In this document: positions 12,339-25,142 of the stretch, piece by piece
Numbering within the stretch: the stretch's first letter is position 1
Layout: every line of letters starts with the position of its first letter
Assembly (NCBI GenBank): GCA_016081115.2
Contig: JABTTQ020003410.1
Coordinates: forward strand, 1-64,000
Reading direction: 5' to 3'
From: Rehmannia glutinosa
Lineage: Eukaryota; Streptophyta; Magnoliopsida; Lamiales; Orobanchaceae
DNA: 64,000 nucleotides
Made by a program: the position numbers and the translations under genes
Notes under the pieces: model-generated
The model's input: the letters and a program-made list of their open reading frames with translations, nothing else
Told to the model about the DNA's origin: nothing
Databases searched by the model: none

Positions 12339-14210
12339 AAGAAAACACCCCCTATTGCGCAAGGAATAGTGAAACTCCCCGTATCTTTGAGCTTTTGAGG
12401 TAGTTTTCCTTGAATGATGACACCTTTCAAGAAAATTTCTTGTCTCAAATTATGTCATCTTTTTTTTTTAGACATCATATCTTTTAGAAACTTCGCATAG
12501 TTGGGCATTTGCTCTAATGCGTCTACAAAAGGTATGTTAATGTGGAGTTTCTTAAAGATGTCAAGAAATTTAGCAAATCGGACATCTAACTTTTTCTTTT
12601 GAAAGCATTGAGGAATAGGAAGTGGAGTAGAAAGTTTTGAAAAATCGGTGTTAGAAGAAGATTTAAGCTTCTTAGAACCTTTTTGTTCATTTGTGTCCTT
12701 CGTTTCCATCATCGACCTCAATTTTGCCGTTTGCTTACTGATGTCCTCTTTTCCGTGGGCCTCGGAATTATGTCATTTGGCATGCCCCCAGTGACCATGT
12801 GTACACGCACGGCCTGCATGCATTTCTCCAAATATTCATGATTTTTCGGAATCTTTGGCCCCTCGTATTTTGTACCACTCCTCAAACGAATAGTTTTACA
12901 TCGCTCCTTTGAGTTGACTTGATGTTGCTCAAAAATTGGCCCTTCCGATGATGTCCACCTACGATCGTAGCTAACTGGCCAATTTGAGTTTCAAGATTTT
13001 TCATTTGTGTGCCCATGTATTTCCCAATTGCGTAACATGTGTCTCAATCTTGTCCACTTTAGCATCATCTTTATTAAATCGATTCCTCATTTCATTCATA
13101 AACAAACTCGCTCGACTCATAAACGAAGCAAGTACGTCCTCCATAAATGGCTTTGCCTCTGCATTAATAACTCCATTCGTCACACTAAAGCCTGGTGGTG
13201 GTTGAATCACATTTTTCGTGTTAGCATATGAGAAAATTTCATGATTCCTCAAACTCGGATGATAATGAGTAGAGTCGAATTATTCTTAAATTGTTGAAAT
13301 TCCGATTATTGACATAATGAGCCTCTTCCATAGGATCTCGCTAAACTCCCCATTATTTGCACCCACGTCCCGCCTCTACCCCTTGAGTTAAAACACTTAA
13401 CTGATTCATCAAAGTAGTCATTTGAGCCGTTAATGCTTGGATCGGATCCGAATCAGAAACTTCAACTACCCTTTTGATGTTTGTCCTCTCGGAGGGCTAC
13501 TGATAACTGTTCATCGCCATCTCCTCAAGCAAATTAAATGCATCTTGTGGGATTTTTACTAATAAAGCCCCTCTTGCTGCAGCGTCCACAAATGATCTTG
13601 TCTGTCCCAACAACCCATTATAGAAGAAACACAGTTGCTGATCCTCTGGAAATCCATGTTGAGGACACCTCCTCGACAAGTCTATGGATCTCTCCCAAGC
13701 CTTGTATAATGGTTCAGAATTGAGTTGTCTGAACTGTGTGATCTCGCTCTTGAGCTGCAGTGTTTTGCTTCGTGGAAAAAACTTGAATAAGAATTTCTGG
13801 CTCAGATCGTCCCAGCTATTAACACTCCCTTGAGTTAATGTGCCTAACCAATTTCTCGCCTTATCCCTTAAACATAATGGATACAGGCGCAGACGTATAA
13901 CATCGTCTGACACTCCATTCATCTTGATCGTGTTACAGATTTGAATGAAATGTGCAAGATTAGAATTGGGATCCTTAAATGGAAATCCCCCAAACTAGTT
14001 TTGCTGAATCATCAAAATCAATGTCGGTTTTAACTCGAAGTTATTAGCATTAATTGGTACATGGGCAATTCCACCATAATTGCGATTTCTTTAAGGGCGC
14101 AAGTAATCGCGAATTGCTTGTTGCTGGGCCGCATGTACTTCTGGCTGAGATACCTAATTGTTCCCATTGTTCGGATTGTTATTCTCGTTGTTCTCGTTCA
14201 CACCCTCCAT
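12339..14210 (-). pseudogene. Athila-like Ty3 gag and start of protease
   Basis: The ATG at 14210-14208 opens MEGVNENNENNNP. The reading continues through IAHVPINANNFELKP, which I recognise as Athila-type gag, to the retrotransposon gag core at 13922-13497 (MNGVSDDVIRLRLYPLCLRD; AWERSIDLSRRCPQHGFPED). The C-terminal part follows at 13252-13001 and 12721-12455 (SKFLDIFKKLHIN-like, LEQMPNYAKFLKDM). Protease begins at the left edge (KLKDTGSFTIPCAIGGV in the minus reading) and is cut by copia copy 2. At least three in-frame stops interrupt gag. Gag would package RNA of the Ty3 element. Confidence 0.85.
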
Positions 14211-15688
14211 AGCATGGTCTTGATTCCTTATTGCTCGTCTATTTTTTTTAGCTTCATTGCAAGTGAACGGCTTAGTTAATAGATATGGTGAGCAATGTCG
14301 ATCCCACAAGGACTAATGAATTAATGTACTAAGTATTGAAATTATAATAGAACTAATTTTATTTAGACGATCCAAATTGTGATTGATAATCTATAAAAAC
14401 TAAGAAAATATTCTACCACAAAACTAACAAAGCAAAGAATAACAAGGGAAAAGATCAATTAATGGATGGATTCCAGGGTTATGGTTTCAGTTAATCACTC
14501 TCTTGTTATCAGATCAATCAAACCAAAGTTATTATCTATCTTCCCTAGAATATGATCACATAAGTTATTATTCTCTCTCTCGAGACAAAATAAACATGTT
14601 GATTGGATTACGTATGCTAGAATCTCTACTCAAGATAGAATAACCAACTCCCAAAAGCATAAAAGATTAATAAATCCTCACAAAAAATTACAGACTTCTC
14701 ACAATATATTTATGTCAAGTACTCAAGATCTAATATTGAAACTTATCTCTTGATTTATGAATCAACACATCAAACATGCTAAATCATTGGCCAAATGATA
14801 AAACAAACAATAAATTAAAGTACTCGAATAGGGTTCAAAATATAACTTCAATTAAAAGCAATCATCTAACAAGAGGTAAATTAACCTACTCCCAAGACCC
14901 TGAATCATAAGATGTTTAGCCGGACATTGGAAAGAAGAATTCATAGACAAATTATCCATATCCATATCAACTAGATGAAAAATAAAATACAATGGAGAAG
15001 GAAAACTCAGTGATTTCAATGGATCTCTCAATCAATCTTCAATCCTCAAGCATGGATGCGATCTTGACTTTTCTCTCGGTTCCTCTTAAAGACGGATGTT
15101 GTTTTCTCTGTTTTCTAGGGTAAAAGTATGTGTCCCCCGTTTGAGTCCGCCTCCTATCAATTTATACCCTTGTAGGATGAAATTTGATTGGATACAAAAA
15201 TCATCAAATCCATACGGATGCACGGTCGTGCTAAAGCGCATGGGCCTGCCCGTAAGGCCAAGTCGGCCATCAATTTTAACCCACACACAGTGCACGGGCT
15301 GTCCGTGCGTCTGCTGAACTTCATTCTGCTTTTCACCCAAACGGGCGTGCGCACATGCACGGGCTGCCCGTGTGTGGTCATTTTCTCGCCAGTTAGGCCG
15401 ATTTCTTCTCGATTCAACTCCTTACTTCGTTCAATCGTTGTTTCACATAACTTTCCACAACTCACAAGGGTTCTAATAACTACAATGCTCCAAACTGCCA
15501 CAAAAGTACTCCAAAAATAGTTATTTTCCTGCAAAACTAGCAAACCGTAATATCTTTTCCAAATATTAAGAACACAACCATTATTAGTATTTTAATGCAT
15601 GTTTATCATCTCATTTTAGTCAAAACCATGTCCAAAATACATTCAAAACTCACACTTAACAAAACAAACATTAGCTTTTTTCTTTTAC
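14211..15688. other. Non-coding repeat-like region, unassigned
   Basis: AT-rich up to about 15070, then a moderately GC-rich part (15200-15400) with repeated CACGGGC/GCCCGTG words in both orientations. It begins with a block (AGCAATGTCGATCCCACAAGG, 14290-14310) that I have seen in plant repeat DNA but cannot assign. It could be leader and LTR of the Athila-like element, which would lie here on the minus strand. I see neither an Athila primer-binding site nor TG...CA ends, so this stays unassigned. Short ORFs at 15086-15520 read through the CACGGGC repeats and look non-coding. Confidence 0.4.
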
Positions 15689-15850
15689 GTATTATAACAT
15701 TTCTTAAATCCAACGGAAGAACATACATAATATTTCTCAATGGCAACACCTGTTTCAGCTGTGGATTTTCTAGTAGTTGATTTATGTATGCTAAACCCAA
15801 TAGCACGAGCATGACGACAATACAACTGACGCATATCCTTAATTGTTTCC
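15689..15850 (-). pseudogene. FAR1/FHY3-type DNA-binding domain exon remnant
   Basis: The minus strand, from the LTR junction leftward, reads ETIKDMRQLYCRHARAIGFS, then IHKSTTRKS and EKYYVCSSVGFKKC. This spacing of aromatic, Cys and KSTTRK residues is that of the FAR1 DNA-binding domain (Mutator-transposase-derived transcription factors and related elements). A GT at 15688-15687 could be a splice donor. The domain is cut at 15850 by the LTR of copia copy 3 and no WRKY-like second half or transposase part is visible, so it is a relic of a host gene or of a MULE. Confidence 0.65.
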
Positions 15851-17315
15851 TGTTAGGAAATTTATTGAGTAGATTTTGATGATACCATGTAAAACTTAAA
15901 CTATGAAGTTGGCACCCCATTTTCCTTGTAATTTTGTATTGTAATAGATAGGGCTGAGAAAACTGATTCAAGTCAGCTATGCCAAGGAATACAAGAAGTC
16001 AACTATGGACTGGATTGAAGACTCTGTTGTGTGTCAGCTGAGTATGGCCAAGAAGGAAGTCAAGGACTCGACTGAAGGAGTGTCAGCTGAGGAACAACTG
16101 TAAGAAGTGTCAGTCAAGTCATCTCAAGGAGCCAAGCCTCGAAGTTGAAGTGATAGTTAAGAATGACTAGAGCTAACTCAAGTCACTCCAGGGGTAAATG
16201 CATCGTCTAGTCAAGACAATCGACTTAGATCCGTTGATAAAAGTCAAGAATATTACTCAATATAGTAATATGTCAAAGCCGCTGCCAGTCTAAAGTGTTA
16301 GTCCAGGAATTGTGCAAAAGAAATAAACCAATGGGAAACATTGCACTTGTGTCGAGGCACCTAAAATGTTGCGAAGACATTTAATATGAGGAAATGTCAA
16401 CATCAAGGATTTGCACTATCTCTTCAACGGGCAAAATTTTAGATGTACACTATAAAAGGCTGAGGAAGTTATTGAGAAGAGGTTACGAACCACGAACAAG
16501 CAAGTAATATTTAAGTATTTAACTGCAATTTTCTCATAACCAAGCCATCAATTCCTCAAGCACGAAACTCGAAGGAAATCAATCCAACATAAGTAGTGAA
16601 GGAAAGACAACTTCAAATGTTTGTTGAAGAGGAAACTTTTGAAGAAATCAAAGGGTCTACTTTCCAAGCTAGGATTGTAGAAAGGTTCGTGTCGAACCAT
16701 TATCAAGTTTGTTGGAGGGCTTCGTGATCAAATCCAAGAACTTGAGAAGTGAGTGAAGTAGAAGAGGCAAAATACTGTGAAGAAAAGCCGAGTCAGTAAG
16801 AGAAGTCATTTGTGTGATCAAAGCATGCCGCTTGATGTTCACCGCTTTGTAAAAGCGATCTGTTACATAGTGGATTTCTCCGGGGAGTTGTAGAAGAGAG
16901 GATTAGAAGAATTACCCATCTTGAACCTCTATAAAATATTTGTATCATTTACTTTCCGAATATTTACATTATATCTCATTGTTAGAATCATATTTGATAT
17001 CCAAGCGATTAATAACCAAGTGCTAAGAATCAAGTGTTAAAAACAAACTTAAAGCAAATCTAAGGGTGTTAAGTCTTCATTTGTTAAAAATCAATCAGCC
17101 GAGTTAAGTATTTGGCTTGAGCGTGAGTTATATTATCAATAGCTCTATCGAGTTTGAGTGGGTAACTTATTTGAAAAGCCAACTTAGCTATCCATCAAGG
17201 ACACAAATGTTTAAATTAACTCTGTTGAATTATTTTAAAAGGACTAAATCGAAAATTTGGTAAGGTTTATTCAACCCCTCTTCTAAACCTTACTTCACAC
17301 CCCTTGGGACCTACA
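15851..17315 (+). repeat. 5' LTR of copia copy 3
   Basis: 1465 bp, TGTTAGGAAATTTATTG ... GGGACCTACA, with a TATA box at 16451-16458. The downstream primer-binding site is damaged: ATCGGGATCAGCGG (17316-17329) replaces the expected AGTGGTATCGGAGCGG, so the copy could not prime normally. Confidence 0.92.
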
Positions 17316-17443
17316 ATCGGGATCAGCGGTTGGTTCATTGAGCCTTCCATGACCTTCAAGTTCTTGAACTAGATCTCTATCTTTTCAAAAGTTTTTAAAC
17401 ATTTGTATTTTCAAAGTCTTTCATTTTAAACAAAGTTATCATC

Positions 17444-18700
17444 ATGGAAGCAAATCGACACGCATCCCTATGTTCACTTGTTGAAGAATTTGATGATTGG
17501 AAAATTCGTATGCGAGTGCTCATCTATCCGCATTACATGATGAAATGTGGCTTGTGATAGAGGATGGCCACCGCAAATACTAAAAGTGAATACGGCCTGT
17601 AAGAAGAAGCGATTCTGTTGAAGGAGAAAAAGCAGGCTGAGGAAAGACTGACCATGGTTGAAAAGCCAAGGATCGAGTGGACTAATGAAGATAGGAAGAG
17701 ATACAACTTGGACAATGTGGCCAATGACATACTCTACATGACATTGGACAAAGCCATGTTCAATAAAGTCAAATCTTGCAAATCGCAAAAGAAATGGAAT
17801 AAACTGACTTTAATTTGTGAAGGATCAAAACAAATTAAAGAAAATAAATTGTCTATTCTTTGTTCAAAAATTTGAAAATTTCAAAATGCTTGCGGGTGAA
17901 ACCATGGATGTTTGGATGCAGTTTCGAGATCACAAATGAGCTTTCAACTCTTGGGAAGGAATATACACAAAAGGAAATGTGTATGAAGATCTTAAGAAGC
18001 CTCCCACCTGAATGGGAAATGAAGACTATGGCCCCGAGATATTCAATGGACCTCTCAAGAACATCTAACCATGAGCTATTCTCGGACCACAAAGCCTATG
18101 AGTTTGAGTGAGAAGAAAAGAGCAAGAGGAGACAGCTATACCCAAGACAAGTGCTCACGATGGCCAATGATGGAAAGAGAGCCGAACCAAGGAAGCCATA
18201 GACAGGAGGAAATTGCCCCGATGGTCAAAAGATTCAACAAGTTCTTCAATAAGAACTATAAAAGAAACAAGAGTGAAACCTCCAAAAGACATTGACTCCT
18301 TCCAAGTCAAGGGAAGACAGCCACCCAAGAGAGATGAACATCAAAGGGTTGAATATCAGAATCGAGAATCCAAGAACATAAAGCTTCTGATCAAAGAGCC
18401 GAGAACCCGTGTTGAACTGCAGACAACCAGGACATTTTGCGATTGATTGTTCATATCCACCACCAACAAATATAGGAATGAGTAAGATAGAAGAGTCTTG
18501 GGGAAAGAAGAGGGGAAAAGAAGAAAGCCATGTTGGCCTTTGAGACGATCAAGTCTAATGAAGAAGCAGACTTCGAGAAAGTAGTGAAGCCGACTACTCA
18601 AGTGACTCTAAGGAAGAGGCTATGATTTGCCTTATGGCTAAAGAACAAGATCAACCCGGATCAAAAGATGAGGTACACTCTAACTCATCTCATTCGATTT
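17444..18700 (+). pseudogene. gag remnant of copia copy 3
   Basis: The ATG at 17444-17446 opens MEANRH and EFDDWKIRMR. Segments at 17618-17875 (EWTNEDRKRYNLDNVANDIL) and 17860-18111 (ELSTLGKEYTQKEMCMKILR, SNHELFSDHKAYEFE) match a Sirevirus-like gag in gist. A zinc-knuckle tail NCRQPGHFAIDC lies near 18415-18450; the first Cys is lost. Frameshifts separate the pieces. Confidence 0.85.
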
Positions 18701-18969
18701 AAGTGATAGTGATTGTGATACGCACACTTTATCACCCATTTTCCGATCTTTATGATTCATTAGGCAAAATGATGAAAGATTTTGAACACATAAAATCCTC
18801 ACACACAATTCTAAATGAGGAAAACACCCGACTTAAAAGCCAAAACTCACACGGTGACTAAAGAGTGAGTACTACGAGCCATATAGTCAAGAGAACAATT
18901 TGAAGGCCAAAATGCAAAGATCACAAGCAGAGTTAGTGCTATAGAAAATAGGGAAAAAGATCTCAAAAT

Positions 18970-20128
18970 GTGATTGCCTCATTTACAAAGGCATCCAAAT
19001 CATTGGATGGTCTTATCATGAGTCAAAAAGAATGTGGAGATAAGGCATGCATAGGATTTAATTCCTTTGTGCACAAATCAAACTCAAGAGTGATTTTTGA
19101 AAAAGGATCTTCAAGTAATGAAGCATCTCAAAAATCTAAAACACCAAATCTGCACCCACATTCACTCCAAAGCATAATCACAAACAAACCGACCTTGGAT
19201 ACAAAGGAAAAGGAAAATAGCCGAGTTGAGTATCTTTGAGAGGACAAGCGAGAAGAAATCAGCCGAGTTCCTCAAAGAAACTCCAAACAGAAAATACTTT
19301 GTGAAAAGCAAACAGAGCTACCGTAAACCCTTAAGTTTCATCGAGAAACACACATGATGGGAATGGTAGAAACTATCCAAACTATCTTGATTGGAATAAT
19401 GGGACAAATCAAAGAAAGACTATGCAATACAAGCCAAGATGGCAAAGACCTAAAACTCAGCAAAGGTCATTCCAAAGGCAAAAGAGCTATTATCATCACA
19501 CATACGCACCCAAGCACTACACTCAGAAATACCACAACTATCCCAAGAAAGCAATTGCTAAAACACAAACACAGGCATACAGACAAAAGAGACAGTTGTA
19601 TGAACCTAAAACCCTCAAGCAATTTGCTAATGTGCACTATGATTATGGCACTGATAGATGGCAACCTCTTAGAGTTAAGTCTTTTGGCAAGTATGGGTAC
19701 CTAAAAACTGATTTCCTTGATTGCAGGTTCAAGGAACAGCTGAGTGCCAAGGAACCTGGTACATGGATAGTGGTTGTTTCAGACATATGACAGGAAACAA
19801 GAAAAACCTATCAAGATTCAAAGAAATTAGAGGTGCAAAAGTTATATTTGGAGGAAATGAAGCTCCAGGGGAAATCTAAGGCACATGATCTATCAAGAAG
19901 AATGGATTGGAAATCACAGATGTTGCTTATGTTGAAGGCCTCAACTTCAACTTGTTAAGCATCGACCAACTCGTGATAAAGGCTACAATGTTGGATTCAA
20001 CATGGGAGTGTGCCGATCAAAGATCTTTGAATCAAATGAAAAATAGTCGCAAGGATCAAGCGAGAAAAATATGTATGTGGTAGATTGGTCTCTTTGCTAC
20101 ACCAAGCACTTGTCTACTAGCAAAGAGC
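18970..20128 (+). pseudogene. gag-pol linker, protease and GAG-pre-integrase of copia copy 3
   Basis: A lysine-rich linker (19150-19700, PRWQ/KHRHTDKR types) precedes the aspartic protease. The active site WYMDSG lies at 19757-19774, followed by CFRHMTGNKKNLS. A frameshift sits just before the site, because the long frame that ends at 19790 reads past it. The following VAYVEGLNFN and CRSKIFES segments belong to the GAG-pre-integrase zone. Coding stops at about 20128, where chloroplast DNA interrupts it (AKEH junction). Confidence 0.82.
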
Positions 20129-20397
20129 ACAGAAAACCCGTTGTCGAACTTGATTAATAGCCCTTAAAAAAAAAGAATACTTTCTTTTTGTTGACAAAAA
20201 CACAAGATACTCAGTTTTCTTTTTAGTATATTTCCTAATTTCCAAGGTGGGGGTATTATTTTCCCCCTCAAACTATTTGTAATAGTTATATAAGGTTTTC
20301 TTTTTTGTACAACTTTCTTACTTTTGTATTGTCTCTATATTCTCCTATATAGACCTTTACTTCTCAATACAATTTCTTTCAAATTCATTAAAATTTC

Positions 20398-20832
20398 GTG
20401 GACCGATTCTTGAATACAGTTATAGTAGAATATTCATGGGGACGTTCTCGAGATTTTACACGTGTGATAGATGTTCCTTCTATTTCTCCAAGCAAAGCTC
20501 TTCGCATCGCAATGCCTATTGTGTCGGCTTGGCCTTTCATAAGTGGAGATATGAAAGATCTCCTCCAAGCCGTACATACGACTTTAATCGAATACGCTTT
20601 CCATGAGAATTCTATATGTATCTATGAGATCGAGTATGGAATTCTCGTTTTACTCACTTTAAATTGAGTATCCGTTTCCTCCTTCGCTAGGATTGGAAAT
20701 CCTGTATTTTACATATCCATACGATTGAGTCCTTGGGTTTCCAAATTGTGTAAAAAGAAGTGCTTCAATCATTGCTATTTGACTCGGACTGTTCTAAAAA
20801 AGTCGAGGTATTTGAATTGTTTGTTGACACGG
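20398..20832 (+). pseudogene. Chloroplast rps12 3' exon - trnV-GAC spacer segment
   Basis: Contains the run TTCGCATCGCAATGCC and the block around ACGATTGAGTCCTTGGG (20720-20740). I recall these from the inverted-repeat region between trnV-GAC and the rps12 3' exon of plastid genomes. An open frame (20398-20667) is an incidental reading of that spacer. The assignment is from memory; the join to atpB falls near 20832. Confidence 0.6.
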
Positions 20833-21362
<530 letters not shown>

Positions 21363-21514
21363 TGAATGTCAATGAAAATTATGACAATTCAAGATTTAAA
21401 ATTTTTGATAAAAAACTGAAAATAACGAATAGAAAATAAACTATAAACTGGATTTTTGAATTATTTTTATTAAATACTAAATTAAATACTAAAATAAATG
21501 ATTCAAAAGTAATA

Positions 21515-22138
21515 TCAAAAAGTATAAAGTAATAAAAAAATTGATAAACAAGAGAAATAGACGAAAAGATAAGAAGAAATACGACCACCCCCTACATATT
21601 TGATACCTTCTCCTACAAAGAAACTCATTAGACCAACCCCATTTGCAATTCCATCAATTATTCGTCTATCAAAAAAATGAGTTAATTGAGCCAATCCTCT
21701 TATGGCCCCAGTAAGAAAGGATGTTGTATAAAAAGCATCTATATAAGCACGATTATATGACCAATCATATAAGGCGTTTAGAATTTTGTCCCAACGGCTT
21801 CTCTTCGGACTTATTTTAAATAATGAATTAATTAAGTAGAAATTTTTGAAAGAAGAATAGATGGGTTTATATAAAAGGACGCTAAAAATATTCCGAAATA
21901 AGCTATACTAACTGACAAAATTGCATCTTTCAAAAATTCATACCAATCCGCCGAATCTTTTGACTTTTGGTGTGAAAGGTTAATAGTTGGAGCTAACCAT
22001 TTTGATAATATATCCAAATCTGTTCCTTCTTGATTAAAAAGAAATTCCTAGAGATCCAACAAACAAAGTAAATAGAACTAATACAAGTAAAGGAAATAAC
22101 ATAGTATTGTCCGATTCATAAGGATAGGAAAAAGGCTT
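21515..22138 (-). pseudogene. ndhF: Chloroplast ndhF C-terminal fragment (NADH dehydrogenase-like subunit 5)
   Basis: The minus strand reads ESDNTMLFPLLVLVLFTLFV, then DILSKWLAPTIN, DSADWYEFLKDAILSVSIAY (21832-22017), WSYNRAYIDAF, and KYVGGGRISSYLF to a TGA at 21517-21515. This is the C-terminal membrane part of plastid NdhF, usually in the small single-copy region. One-base indels disrupt the frame. About 125 bp of 3' flank (21385-21514) follow. Confidence 0.88.
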
Positions 22139-23279
22139 TTTATAATCGAGTTGGTTGTGGCACAAGAAGCCGAGTCATCGAATTTCAAGACAACCAACAA
22201 GCTTGCAAGAAGTCATCTTGTAGAAGGATTGCCAGACTCAGTGTACAAGAAAGAAAGTGTATGTGATGCATGACAGATGGGAAAGTAAATAAATTCTTCA
22301 TTCAAGGATAAGCCAAGTCCTTCTTCAACAAGGATATTACATCTACATTGCATATGGATTTATTTGGTCCAATTGAGCCACCAAAGATAAGTGGAAAGAA
22401 ATACACCTTAGTGGTGGTAGATGATTACTCAAGATATACATGGACAATCTTCATGTGTAAAAAGAAGGAAACTTTGCAGAAGTTACCTCAGCTGATGAAA
22501 AGAGTTCAAAATGAAAAGAGTCAAACCATTATAAAAATAAGATCTGGCAGCAGAACTGAGTTTGTCAATGGGATAATAACTCAGTATTGTGTTAAAAATG
22601 GTATTGCTCATGAGTTATCAGCTGCAAGAACTCCACAACATAATGGAGTGGCTGAAAGAAGGAATAGAACATTCAAGGAAGTTGCAAGGACCATGTTAGC
22701 TGAAGCTGGATTGCCTAAGATATTTTGGGCTGAAGCCATTAACACAGCATGCTACACTCAAAATAGATGCATGATCAACAGGCAATTGACCAAGACTCCC
22801 TATGAGATTTGGACAGGGAGAAAGCCAAATGTTGGATATTTCAGGATATTTAGATGTAAATGTTTCATCCATAAAAGTGGCAAAGATAATTTAAAGGCTT
22901 TTGATGCTAAAGCTGATGAAGGTATCTTTTTGCGATACTCAGCTGAGAGTAAAGCCTATATAGTGCTGAACAAGAGGACTATGGTTACAGAAGAGTCTAT
23001 CCATGTGGTTTTTGATGAACCTAATGTAAATGGAGAACACATTGAAGAGTTAGATGATAAGATGAATCAGCCAACTATACAAAAGAGTTCGTATGTTGAA
23101 GTCAAGTAAGAGCAATCAACCTGGATGAAGGTGAGATAGTGAATCTCAAAGACAGCTGGAAAGTCTACAGCTGAATGAAGATGAAAGAGCTATTCAAGAC
23201 AACTTAGCTGCGAGACGGCTGAGGGACCATCCACCAGAGTTAGTTATTGGAGATGTTAGAGATGACATAAGAACCAGAT
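22139..23279 (+). pseudogene. Integrase of copia copy 3 (long open frame 22348-23109)
   Basis: Zinc-finger-like sequence precedes an open frame of 253 codons at 22348-23109: MDLFGP, the core start VVVDDYSRYTWTIF, then GSRTEFVN, and TPQHNGVAERRNRTF, which carries the catalytic Glu. The second catalytic Asp, normally in a RSD.GTEF motif, reads RSGSRTEF here, so one metal-binding residue appears to be lost. The C-terminal GKP..Y..IFRCKCF region and VVFDEPNVNGE follow. Integrase would insert the cDNA. Codon structure is well preserved compared with gag. It is cut by copy 5 at 23284. Confidence 0.88.
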
Positions 23280-23284
23280 CCAGA
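23280..23284 (+). repeat. Target-site duplication CCAGA, left copy
   Basis: CCAGA directly precedes the LTR terminus TGTAGG of copy 5 and is repeated at 30933-30937 after the other terminus. Five bases is the duplication expected for Ty1-copia integrase. Joining across it restores the copy 3 pol reading (GATCCAGAGTACAG). Confidence 0.92.
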
Positions 23285-24851
23285 TGTAGGTCCCAAGGGG
23301 TGTGAGTGTAAGGTTTAGAAGGGGGGAGGGTTGAATAAACCTTACCAACTTTTCGAAATTTAGTCCTTTTAAAATTATTCAGAGTTAATTTCACAGCTAA
23401 GTCCTTGATGGATAGCTAAGTTAGTTAACCAGCAGAGTTAGCCACTCAACAGACTCAACTGAGCTGTTGATAGAATAACTCAGCTGCTTAGTCTTATACT
23501 TAACTTGGTTGTGATAAGATTTTCAGTGGAAGACTTAACACCCTTGAATTTGGTTTAAGTTTGTTTTAACACTTGATTTTTGCACTTTGTTAAATATCAA
23601 TTGGATAGCAAATTATCGTGAGATATTAAATGATATGCAGTAAGTAAATCTTTGAAATGTAAATGACACAATAAATTTTATAGAGGTTCAAAGATGGGGT
23701 AATTCTTCTAATCCTCTCTTCTCCAACTCCTGGAGGAATCCACTAAGTATTGATCAGAGTACAAAGTGGTTATCGGTCCAGATACAAGTCTTGATCACAC
23801 GGTGACTTGATCCTTTGGGACTCGGTCTGGAGATGCCTTGGTCACCAGCTGGCTTCTCGCACGACTCGCTTCTTCACACAGGGCAGTTGCCTTGCTACTC
23901 TGACTCACTTGCTCAAGCTTCTTGGATTTGATCACGAAGCCCCCAATAGCTTGAGACTGGTTCGACCTTGAACCTTTCTACAATCCTCCTTGGAATGTAG
24001 AACCCTTTTGATTCTTCAAAAGTTTCTCTTCAACAATTTGAAGTTATCTTTTCTTCATGACTTGGTGTTGGATTGATTTCCTTGAAATTTTGGCTTGAGG
24101 ATTTGCTTGAATAACTTGAGAATATTTTGCGGGTTAAAGTTCGAATGTTAGCTTGAATGTTCGTGATTCGTATGTAAGGTAACCTCTTCTCAAATTGATT
24201 CCTTCGCTTTTATAGTGCTCTTTCAAAAATCGCCCATTGAAGAGACATGTTGATTTTAAAAAGACACTAGTGGTCATTGGCTTGTCTTGTTGCGATCCTT
24301 GAAATTAACATTACCTCGTATTAAATGAACCTTGACTTTTTGAGCTTGACACAGTGCGATCTTCCCATTGGTTTATTCCTTTTGCACACTTCGAGGATCG
24401 AGCACTTTAGAATATTGCAAAGCATGGAAGTATTACTTATTTAAGTAACTTTCTTGACTTACGGCAACGGGCACTTTTGATTGTCTTGACTTGATTGCAG
24501 TTCCTTAACTTCCCCAGGTGACTTCGAGTCGCCTCCCAATCATTGGAAGACTCATCTGTCACTTCAACTGACTTGGTTGTCTTAAGTTGACTTGACCGAC
24601 ACTTCTCCGATTGTAACGGTGATACTCCTTGATCGAGTTCTTGACTTCTCCTCCTTGCCATACTCACCGCTTCACAAGTGAGTCTTCATTTTAGCCTTCA
24701 GTTGACTTCTTGCATATCCATGCATACCGACTTGACTCACTAAATGACCTTTATCTATTACAATGCAAATTACAAAGAAAATGGGGTGCCAACTTTCTAG
24801 TCTAAGTTTTACATGGCATTCATCAAAATCTAAACAATAAATTTCCCAACA
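23285..24851 (-). repeat. 3' LTR of copia copy 5
   Basis: 1567 bp. Minus-strand ends are TGTTGGGAAATTTATTG and GGGACCTACA, with a TATA box at 24207-24214. Over the final 95 bp it differs from the 5' LTR remnant at 30838-30932 by one base that I could see, so the insertion is not ancient. Confidence 0.92.
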
Positions 24852-24864
24852 ATTTCCCCTTTTT
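24852..24864 (-). other. Polypurine tract, copia copy 5
   Basis: The minus strand reads AAAAAGGGGAAAT directly before the 3' LTR. It is the best preserved tract of the family in this window. Confidence 0.8.
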
Positions 24865-25142
24865 GATGATGCCAAAACTTAAAACATACATGCAAAAATG
24901 TAAGCATCAAAGATACATACGGTAGTGCAAGAATGAGAGAATGTATGCGTAGAATCAATCTTTTATTGATCATAACATTCTTGTCCTTTACATAGTTGTT
25001 TACAAAGTGTATCGAGCAAACATCTATGTCTACGCAAAAAAAAAAAATTCGAGAAATTACAGATTTCTTATTCAATGTCTGAGAAGACTTACATACTTAT
25101 GTATTTACAATAGTAAATTACATAAAGGGTGACAACAACACT

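Noticed and set aside
15086..15543. Overlapping GC-rich frames on both strands
   Set aside because: Frames are open because of CACGGGC/GCCCGTG repeats; no domain and no splice context.
20398..20667. 89-codon open frame as a new gene
   Set aside because: It coincides with the chloroplast rps12-trnV spacer and has no independent support.
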